From NCBI RefSeq assembly GCF_964246085.1, contig NZ_CAXTPD010000003.1: 64,000 nt of DNA; one strand, 5' to 3'. Under the pieces are notes generated by a model. That model was not told where the DNA came from. It searched no databases and saw only the letters and a list, made by a program, of their open reading frames with translations. Positions 57,952-64,000 of the stretch are shown here, piece after piece. The position numbers were made by a program, and so were the translations under genes. Each line of letters begins with the position of its first letter. The stretch's first letter is position 1. This DNA comes from Brotaphodocola sp003480315 (lineage in GTDB: Bacteria > Bacillota > Clostridia > Lachnospirales > Lachnospiraceae).

Positions 57952-58101
57952 AGTAATCCACTCCTTTGCATAGTGTAAGGTATCAGCATTTCTAATTTAT
58001 TACTCTATGATAAAGGCCAAATGTTGCAGAAATCTCCTAACCGCTTTCTTTTTCGGCAAGAAAACAGGCGGAATTGCTTCATTTTTGTAGCAATTCAATT
58101 T

Positions 58102-60069
58102 TCATCTCATTTCAGGCCGAAGAATAACCCGTTTGAATAAGAACATTGTTGCACCAAAATAGGTCAGGTAGATTGCACAGAATAGCAGAATCGTCACCAG
58201 ACCATAAAGAGGTACAAGTCCCTGCTGCAAGATTGCCTCTCCGAAAAAGAACTGTGCCCCTGCGATCAGCAAAACTGTCAGCAAAAGCGGGAATAGCAGT
58301 GGGATCAAAAAGACTGTGGACAGTTCCCTGCGGATTAGGGAAGCCTGCCTATGACTCGGTACACCCAAACGGTCAATGACCGCATAATTCTTTTGGTTTT
58401 TGTCTATGGCAGAAAGCTGCTCAAATGCAAGAACCGAGCAGGATAGGATGATAAAAATAATGCTTAAATACAATCCGCAGAATGAAATCGCTGTAAATCC
58501 AGTCAGCGAATTGGCAATGCCCCACGCCTTTACTGTAACACCCATCGTTACTTTTTCCGGGAGCTGCTGACCGGACTGCAATTCCGGCTGCCATTTCCCA
58601 CTGTTCAGGAATTGCTTCAAGTCGCTTTTTAATTCCGGGTATCCGCCATCTTTCAGTTTCAGTGCCAGACGGATTTTTTCTCCAACTAATTGTGAAGCTG
58701 CTTCATCCGGCAGAACAAGCACATATCCCTTCGTTCCGGCCATTTGATACTGCTCCATCGGCTCCGTCAGGATCGGTGTTTCCGCAACGGTCAAGGTCCA
58801 ACCATTGAATGTGAGCTCCGGCTGCTGCTTCAAGCCCTGCCCGATTCCGTCCATATAGTTCCATGTATCACAATGAACCAAAAATTCGTTTTTGCCCATG
58901 ACAACAGGAGAAAGCCCCAGGATTTCACGCAGATGGTTATAGTCGGACAAGGACAAGGCTTCAATCGGTTTTTCAGGAACTGCATACAGATAATAGATCA
59001 CAGAATCCTCGACTTCACAATGCTCCTCTGTAAAGGAAACGATGGAATCCATGCTGGATTTCTCCAAAGGTGCATCAATCGCCACGCCTGCATCATAGGG
59101 ATAGTAGGCTTTCATGTTGGCTTTGTAGCCTGCCCCCATGGTAAGCCCCACAAACATGGTTGCCAGGGATATGGTTAAAAGAATCGCCACCACAGCCATT
59201 GTCCGGCCAGCAGAATGGATGCGCCGCCCAATCTGCCCCAAGAAGAACAGATTTTCTTCTTTGTACTTATGGCACAAATTTTGTTTTGCAAATCGGTGCA
59301 GCAAAAGAGGTATCTGGCGATGCAGCTCGTAAACACCCACCAGAATGAGTAGGCAGGCTCCGCCAAGGTACAAAAATGCTTCATTGGTTTGTGTTTGAAG
59401 CATCCGCCCAAGCAAAATCACGCCTGCAACCATTGCGGCTATTGAAAGCAATACTACCAAAAGACTATGGCGGAATGATTTGAAATGGTATTCTTCATTC
59501 TTGCGGTTATCATACAGCAGATCGATTACTTTCTGATGCCGGATAATCTTTGCTGCTCGGAGCATCCCAAAACCATACATCAAGGCAAAAAACAAAAATG
59601 TTACTGCCCATGCCTGGAGAGAAAAGGAAACCTGATAGGTATGCGGCACCTCAAAGATATTTTTTACCACCTGATTCAGCAAACCGGAAAGTCCTGTACC
59701 AACCAAAGAACCAAGCAGAAAAGCTCCTGTGCCGATGATGCTGTTTTCAGCAAGGAACAAATTTCGTACTGTCTTTGCTTCCATGCCAATCAGTTCGTAG
59801 GTTGCAAATTCCTTTTTCCGTCGTCCTAGCATAAAACGGATCGCATAACCGATCACAAACGAGGACATAAAAGCAACCAGAGCTGACATAAGCAGAATTC
59901 CAGTAGTCAGCATCGACATATTTTCTGCCATAGCAAGAACATCTGATGAGAAGCCCAATGCCAAAAATGAGTACATCAATGCCGCAGTCAAGGTAAGCGT
60001 CACAAAGTAAATGATATAATCCCGCAGGCTTCTGCGGATATTACGGAGTGCCAATTTAGCGTACATCAC
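58102..60069 (-). CDS. BceB-type ABC permease
   Basis: 655 residues with about ten membrane helices and one large extracellular domain between the seventh and eighth (about residues 310-530), the BceB architecture. Opening MMYAKLALRNIRRSLRDYIIYFVTLTLTAALMYSF is typical of the family. It forms a peptide-resistance and flux-sensing complex with the ATPase (14-base overlap) and the kinase next door. Confidence 0.9.
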   Translation of the reverse strand: MMYAKLALRNIRRSLRDYIIYFVTLTLTAALMYSFLALGFSSDVLAMAENMSMLTTGILLMSALVAFMSSFVIGYAIRFMLGRRKKEFATYELIGMEAKTVRNLFLAENSIIGTGAFLLGSLVGTGLSGLLNQVVKNIFEVPHTYQVSFSLQAWAVTFLFFALMYGFGMLRAAKIIRHQKVIDLLYDNRKNEEYHFKSFRHSLLVVLLSIAAMVAGVILLGRMLQTQTNEAFLYLGGACLLILVGVYELHRQIPLLLHRFAKQNLCHKYKEENLFFLGQIGRRIHSAGRTMAVVAILLTISLATMFVGLTMGAGYKANMKAYYPYDAGVAIDAPLEKSSMDSIVSFTEEHCEVEDSVIYYLYAVPEKPIEALSLSDYNHLREILGLSPVVMGKNEFLVHCDTWNYMDGIGQGLKQQPELTFNGWTLTVAETPILTEPMEQYQMAGTKGYVLVLPDEAASQLVGEKIRLALKLKDGGYPELKSDLKQFLNSGKWQPELQSGQQLPEKVTMGVTVKAWGIANSLTGFTAISFCGLYLSIIFIILSCSVLAFEQLSAIDKNQKNYAVIDRLGVPSHRQASLIRRELSTVFLIPLLFPLLLTVLLIAGAQFFFGEAILQQGLVPLYGLVTILLFCAIYLTYFGATMFLFKRVILRPEMR

Positions 60070-60823
60070 TCACGCCCCCTCCCATCATGGTGAGGACATC
60101 CAGAATTTTTTCAAAGAAAGTTCTGCGTGAATCGCTGCCTTTGAAAATTTCTGTAAAGATTGCCCCATCCCTCAAAAAGAGAATACGATTGGCATAGCTT
60201 GCCGAGAAAGCGTCGTGTGTCACCATCAGGATCGTGGCTCCGAGATCTTCGTTGATACTCTGGATCGTCGAAAGCAGCATCTGGGACGAGTGACTATCTA
60301 ACGCGCCGGTGGGTTCATCCGCCAAAATCAGCTTAGGCTGGTTAATAATGGCTCTGGCACAGGCGCACCGCTGCTTCTGGCCGCCGGACACCTGATAGGG
60401 GTACTTATCCAGAATATCCGTGATATTCAGCTTTCCGGCCATTTCCCGAACCCGTCCATCAACCTCCCCTGCGGGAACCTTGTTGATGGTCAGCGCCAGG
60501 GCGATGTTTTCCGAAATGGTCAGCGTGTCCAGCAGGTTAAAATCCTGGAACACAAATCCAAGATTTTCCCGGCGAAACCGGGCAATCTGTTTTTCATTGA
60601 TTTCCGTCACATCGGTTCCATCCAGATAGATATGTCCCGCACTGACCATATCAATGGTGGAAATACAGTTGAGCAGGGTGGTCTTGCCGGAGCCGGATGC
60701 TCCCATGATTCCTACAAATTCTCCCTCTTGAACGGAAAAGCTGATGTCCTGAATTGCTTTTGTAACATTCCCGCTATTTCCGTAATATTTTTGGATATGA
60801 TCCAGTTTCAAAATTTCTTTCAT
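60056..60823 (-). CDS. BceA-type ABC ATPase
   Basis: 255 residues from ATG 60823 (GAGGTG upstream). Intact motifs: Walker A GASGSGKTT, Q-loop FVFQDFNLLDTLTI, signature VSGGQKQRCACARAI, Walker B LILADEPTGALD, switch MVTHDAFSA. Partner of the BceB-type permease. Confidence 0.92.
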   Translation of the reverse strand: MKEILKLDHIQKYYGNSGNVTKAIQDISFSVQEGEFVGIMGASGSGKTTLLNCISTIDMVSAGHIYLDGTDVTEINEKQIARFRRENLGFVFQDFNLLDTLTISENIALALTINKVPAGEVDGRVREMAGKLNITDILDKYPYQVSGGQKQRCACARAIINQPKLILADEPTGALDSHSSQMLLSTIQSINEDLGATILMVTHDAFSASYANRILFLRDGAIFTEIFKGSDSRRTFFEKILDVLTMMGGGVSDVR

Positions 60824-60880
60824 TGTTATCACCTCTGATCTCTATTGTAAAATAAGAGCGGCTTCGTTTGTATCAAGTTT

Positions 60881-60909
60881 TCTTACAAAGTTCTAACAAA
60901 AATGTAAGA
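60881..60909 (-). promoter_or_regulatory. Operator-like inverted repeat before the Bce-type transporter
   Basis: TCTTACA (60881-60887) and TGTAAGA (60903-60909), 7-bp perfect arms, upstream of a TTGATA...TATTTT promoter on the minus strand. It probably binds the response regulator at 61935. Confidence 0.6.
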
Positions 60910-60924
60910 AGTGCAGAACGGTTC

Positions 60925-61938
60925 TCAGCTCTGCACTTCATGAATCAAACAGTTAATATGAAAAGAAAGGGAAATTGCTGTGCCATGTTCCGACGACTCC
61001 GCCGTAATGCCAATGCCCAGCTTTTCACAAAGCCGTTTGCATAGGTACAGGCCAATGCCTGTGGATTGCTGAATCAGACGACCATTCTGACCGGTAAAGC
61101 CCTTTTCAAAAATACGGGGCAGATCGGACGCAGCAATCCCGATTCCATTGTCCTCCACGACAAGAACAACCTGATCTTGCTGTTTATGAGTAGAAATGCG
61201 GAGAACCGGTTGCTTAGTACGATACTTGACCGCATTGGCAATCAGTTGATTTAGGATAAAACGCACCCACTTTTCATCTGAATAAACCGTGTCCTGCATT
61301 TCCTCCACTTCCAGGCGCATACCACTTTGGAGCAGCAGATATTTGTTATCTGCAATCGCCCCATGCACCACTTGGGACAGCGCCATTTCCCGTACAGAAT
61401 AATCTTTCTCTGTATGTTCGCTGCGGGCGTAATAAAGAGCCTGTTCGGTAAAGCGGTTGGTCTTTTCCAGCTCCAGCAGAAGTTCTTTTGTCCAGTCCAT
61501 CCGATGATTTTCACATAGGAGTTTCATGGCAGTAATGGGCGTTTTGATTTCGTGAATCCATTGTTCAATGTATTCCTTGTACTCCAGGCGTTCCCGCTCG
61601 ATCTCTCCAATCTGCTCCAACATGGATTTTCCGGCCATTTTCAAAAGCTGATAGTAAACCTGATCCTCGGCCTGTTCCGGCAGCTCCATCACTTCGGAAA
61701 TGAGGTATCTTTCGGAAAGCTGCTCCGCCATATCCAGAAGTTTTTTCATCTGCCGTTTCCGTTTCCAGTAAGCAAGGACAAGTCCAGCCAGCAAAATCAA
61801 TGCCCATACAATCAGGATCAATACTACTGCGGAAACCGAATTGCCACACACCAGCAGAAATACAGTGAGTGCAGCCATACAAACAAGGTTCGTCAGCAGA
61901 AATGGCAGCCTGTTTTTCCAATATCGTCTGCTGTTCAT
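60925..61938 (-). CDS. BceS-type intramembrane-sensing histidine kinase
   Basis: 337 residues. Two N-terminal helices separated by a very short loop (FLLTNLVCMAALTVFLLVCG, AVVLILIVWALILLAGLVLAY) and no sensor domain, as in intramembrane-sensing kinases of Bce modules. Phospho-acceptor box EQWIHEIKTPITAMK; ATP-binding end QLIANAVKY, VEDNGIGIAASDLPRIFEKGFTG. Overlaps the regulator gene by 4 bases. It senses through the transporter. Confidence 0.9.
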   Translation of the reverse strand: MNSRRYWKNRLPFLLTNLVCMAALTVFLLVCGNSVSAVVLILIVWALILLAGLVLAYWKRKRQMKKLLDMAEQLSERYLISEVMELPEQAEDQVYYQLLKMAGKSMLEQIGEIERERLEYKEYIEQWIHEIKTPITAMKLLCENHRMDWTKELLLELEKTNRFTEQALYYARSEHTEKDYSVREMALSQVVHGAIADNKYLLLQSGMRLEVEEMQDTVYSDEKWVRFILNQLIANAVKYRTKQPVLRISTHKQQDQVVLVVEDNGIGIAASDLPRIFEKGFTGQNGRLIQQSTGIGLYLCKRLCEKLGIGITAESSEHGTAISLSFHINCLIHEVQS

Positions 61939-62603
61939 ATCGTGTACCCCTGTCGGTGCTTTGTCTTGATAAAATCCGTCAGACCAATGCCCGCCAGTTT
62001 TTCCCGGATGCGGTTGATATTGACGCTCAAAGCATTGTCATCCACATATAACTGATTGTCCCACAAATACTCAATCATATCTCCACGAGAACAGATTTTT
62101 CCTCCGTTCTTGAAAAGGTAATAGAGAATTTTCAATTCGTTCTTGGTAAGCTCTACGCTCTGTCCATGATAGTCCAGACTGCTGGATTCCAGACGCAGCA
62201 CCGCATCTCCATAGACCATCTGTTCCCGTTGCTGTGTGGGATAGGCTTTTTTCAGCAGAGAAGCGATTTTCGCAAGCAGGATCGCTGTGTTATAGGGCTT
62301 CGTGATAAAAGCGTCTCCGCCCAGCATAATGCTATTCAGCTCGTCCATATCCGTGTTGCAGCTTGTCACAAAGATGATTGGCACTTCGGAAAATGTGCGA
62401 ATCTCGGTGCAGAGAGAAAAGCCACTGGTCCCCGGTAGCTTGATGTCCAGTATAATCAAGTGTGGCTGCTCAGCTTTGATCTGATCGATCACATCGGAAA
62501 AATCCTCCGGAGCCACCGTTTTATAGCCGTTGCTTTGCAGCAGCGTTTTCAATTCATTCCGTATCAACGGATCATCTTCTATTATCAATATTTTTTCTTT
62601 CAT
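61935..62603 (-). CDS. BceR-type response regulator
   Basis: 222 residues: receiver (ILIIEDDPLIRNEL, LIILDIKLPGTSG, FVTSC, FITKPYN) and winged helix (ELTKNELKILYYLFKNGGKICSRGDMIEYLW, VNINRIREKLAGIG, IKTKHRQGYTI). First gene of the four-gene Bce-like module. A promoter with TTGACT and a 17-bp spacer can be drawn upstream at about 62630-62665. Confidence 0.9.
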   Translation of the reverse strand: MKEKILIIEDDPLIRNELKTLLQSNGYKTVAPEDFSDVIDQIKAEQPHLIILDIKLPGTSGFSLCTEIRTFSEVPIIFVTSCNTDMDELNSIMLGGDAFITKPYNTAILLAKIASLLKKAYPTQQREQMVYGDAVLRLESSSLDYHGQSVELTKNELKILYYLFKNGGKICSRGDMIEYLWDNQLYVDDNALSVNINRIREKLAGIGLTDFIKTKHRQGYTI

Positions 62604-62679
62604 ATCAGCCTCCGTAAAAAAAATACGATATGCAGTTGCTCATTCTCCCATTGACATTCGAATAAGTCAAGTATATATG

Positions 62680-62856
62680 TTAAAGCAAACTACCCTTTAA
62701 CCCTTTTTTGAAAACCAGTACAGCTCTTTCGGTTCCCCAAAAAGACATCGTAACAAGTCGATAGCTTTCCTTTTCCATTTCTTCTATTTTTGCATTGATT
62801 TTCTCTATTACATTTTCCACGGTAATTCCTTCTACTAATTCTGTCCGATACATCAT
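62680..62856 (-). CDS. Small unknown protein (58 residues)
   Basis: ATG 62856 with GGAGGTAAAAAC upstream. MMYRTELVEGITVENVIEKI, then NAKIEEMEKESYRLVTMSFW and GTERAVLVFKKGLKGSLL: a small alpha/beta protein, possibly DUF4177-like. It follows the SnoaL-like gene. Confidence 0.6.
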   Translation of the reverse strand: MMYRTELVEGITVENVIEKINAKIEEMEKESYRLVTMSFWGTERAVLVFKKGLKGSLL

Positions 62857-62881
62857 GTTTTTACCTCCATAAGCACTCAAT

Positions 62882-63301
62882 TCAAAACCAATTCGCTTTT
62901 TCTGCTTTGAATTGAGGGGTATCGCCTTCCTGGTATGGATTATAGGTATTGCGATTACACCCAAATTCTTTTAATGCCTTTATTTTATTGTCCTCTGTCC
63001 ATTCAACCAAAGAAATGCCGTCAAATTCCTCTATACTTCCATTGTTCATTTCATTTTTGAAATACCACTCTACAATCGTTTGATCTCCCTTATGAAAAAA
63101 TTGCTTGATTTCCCAAATAACTACCTTGCCACGGGTATTCCATTCCTGAAACCAATGCTTTACTGTTTTTCGGTTGTTATACTGGGGACTCCAGCTTTCT
63201 GTATAGATCACATCTTCTGTAAAAATATCATCAATGCCCATATCCTGCTGATTGAGCCACATATCAAACCATAATCGGATCGTTTTTTCTCGTTCATTCA
63301 T
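62882..63301 (-). CDS. SnoaL/NTF2-like protein
   Basis: 139 residues. The cone-shaped NTF2 fold pattern is visible (EREKTIRLWFDMWLNQQDMGIDDIFTEDVIYTESWSPQY, VVIWEIKQFFHKGDQTIVEWYFKNEMN, EFDGISLVEWTEDNKIKALKEF). These are small ligand-binding or isomerase-like proteins; the substrate is unknown. It lies in a set with DUF2812 and PadR. Confidence 0.75.
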   Translation of the reverse strand: MNEREKTIRLWFDMWLNQQDMGIDDIFTEDVIYTESWSPQYNNRKTVKHWFQEWNTRGKVVIWEIKQFFHKGDQTIVEWYFKNEMNNGSIEEFDGISLVEWTEDNKIKALKEFGCNRNTYNPYQEGDTPQFKAEKANWF

Positions 63302-63313
63302 GATATAAATACC

Positions 63314-63901
63314 TCACCATTCTTTTGTCTTACCTTCGCGTTTGTTCTGCATCACCTGGGTTTGATATACGAGAACAGGAATCAGAGAAACCAGGGCAAG
63401 CACACCAAAAACTACCGAGCGATTTACAACCGCAAATATTGCAAACATGAGCAGTATCAGCAACCACGGATTACGCAGATTTCTGTAATAGTTTTCCTTG
63501 TCCTCATAAGAAGTATGAAGTTCAAACGGCTTACCGTCATTATCTTTTTCTACGATCAACAGTTCCCGATTAAAGGTGGTGGCATTTGTTGCTATGCGTC
63601 CGCCTTTTTCAGCCCATGGCCGTAGGCGTACTTTACCAACAGAGTAGTTCAAGTTGATGTTTTTATAAAATACTTTGTAACCCATCCCCTCTAAAAACTC
63701 ATGATAATCGGACGCGTTGGCTTTCGATTTTTGCGCGATAAACTCCACGCAGTATTTTACCTGATCCGGTTTACACGCCTCAAATTCATACAACATTTTT
63801 TCCGCCCGAATCAGACGATAGCCCTTTTCAGACATTTTATTCAGCCAATGTTCCTGGGCAGTCAACAAACCGCCAAAGAAACGATAACACTTTTTGCTCA
63901 T
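63314..63901 (-). CDS. DUF2812 membrane protein
   Basis: 195 residues. The N-terminal DUF2812 domain (YRFFGGLLTAQEHWLNKMSEKGYRLI, YCVEFIAQKSKANASDYHEFLEGMGYKVFYKNINLNY) is followed by two hydrophobic helices (PWLLILLMFAIFAVV, VFGVLALVSLIPVLVY). DUF2812 proteins are regularly encoded beside PadR regulators, as here (ATGA overlap). Probably an envelope-stress or drug-response pair. Confidence 0.85.
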   Translation of the reverse strand: MSKKCYRFFGGLLTAQEHWLNKMSEKGYRLIRAEKMLYEFEACKPDQVKYCVEFIAQKSKANASDYHEFLEGMGYKVFYKNINLNYSVGKVRLRPWAEKGGRIATNATTFNRELLIVEKDNDGKPFELHTSYEDKENYYRNLRNPWLLILLMFAIFAVVNRSVVFGVLALVSLIPVLVYQTQVMQNKREGKTKEW

Positions 63902-64000
63902 ACTGCACCTCCAATAATTCCATTGGCCACTCCTACAAGTTCATTGAGCCTTATCAGTTCCTTTTCTGCAATTTCTTTTCCTTGTGTTGTAATGAGATAT
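63898..64000 (-). CDS. PadR-family regulator, 3' end only
   Basis: The last 33 codons are visible, reading YLITTQGKEIAEKELIRLNE, then LVGVANGIIGGAV, as in the C-terminal end of PadR proteins. The gene runs off the window. Its stop overlaps the DUF2812 start, so PadR and DUF2812 are one unit. Confidence 0.7.
   Translation of the reverse strand, partial: YLITTQGKEIAEKELIRLNELVGVANGIIGGAV

Noticed and set aside
1..64000. CRISPR arrays, tRNA, rRNA and insertion sequences
   Set aside because: I saw no spaced direct repeats of CRISPR type, no cloverleaf or rRNA segments and no transposase-like frame.

Overview
The window looks like part of a large conjugative element of a gut-type Clostridia (Bacillota) genome. 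The evidence is Gram-positive style T4SS parts, strong AGGAGG ribosome binding sites with frequent TTG starts, many ATGA gene overlaps, and families typical of clostridial integrative elements (DUF6100, DUF5697, DUF4320, DUF4313 and DUF932 types). The taxon is inferred. No integrase, relaxase, rRNA, tRNA, CRISPR array or insertion sequence was found, so the element probably continues outside the window.

Layout. 1-1.35 kb: a flavodoxin-type reductase and a severed 3' piece of metG, probably flanking DNA or a junction. 1.65-3.46 kb: a regulatory pair behind a promoter whose spacer is a perfect palindrome. 3.7-16.5 kb: a T4SS operon with a VirB2-like pilin, VirB6/TrbL-like membrane protein, C39-type peptidase, VirB3-VirB4 fusion, DUF5697 and DUF6100 proteins, VirD4-like coupling protein and an S1-domain protein. 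16.6-18.5 kb: a two-gene AAA15 ATPase plus RloB module (AbiL-like defence cargo) with its own promoter. 18.6-28.0 kb: a Tad/Flp-type secretion set (TadE-like proteins, prepilin peptidase, CpaB, CpaE, CpaF, TadB, TadC, Flp-like peptide). 28-44 kb: many small accessory genes (sigma-like factors, zinc-binding proteins, SSB, DUF932, DUF4313 paralogues, an AAA/DUF4143 ATPase), several preceded by an intrinsic terminator immediately before the ribosome binding site. 44.3-49.3 kb: a two-component system with an ABC transporter. 49.5-53.3 kb: flavin-related and winged-helix genes, including an FMN riboswitch, RibU and a riboflavin kinase fused to a DNA-binding domain. 53.4-57.2 kb: sigma/HTH pair, SLOG protein, Xre regulator and a ParMR partition operon. 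57.3-64 kb: another winged-helix paralogue, DUF6440, a Bce-type transporter/two-component module and a DUF2812/PadR end.

How it fits together. The T4SS and Tad operons appear co-ordinated: each is preceded by the same arrangement of two TTGGCA boxes 22 bp apart with a -10-like hexamer exactly 40 bp after the second box. Eleven-bp iterons occur in the parM promoter and, in two larger arrays, inside the T4SS operon after virB4. This suggests ParMR may act at a distant centromere-like site. The cargo is defensive (AbiL-like) and of the antimicrobial-peptide-sensing type (two ABC/two-component modules). The most unusual single locus is the FMN-riboswitch operon that ends in a riboflavin kinase-winged helix fusion.
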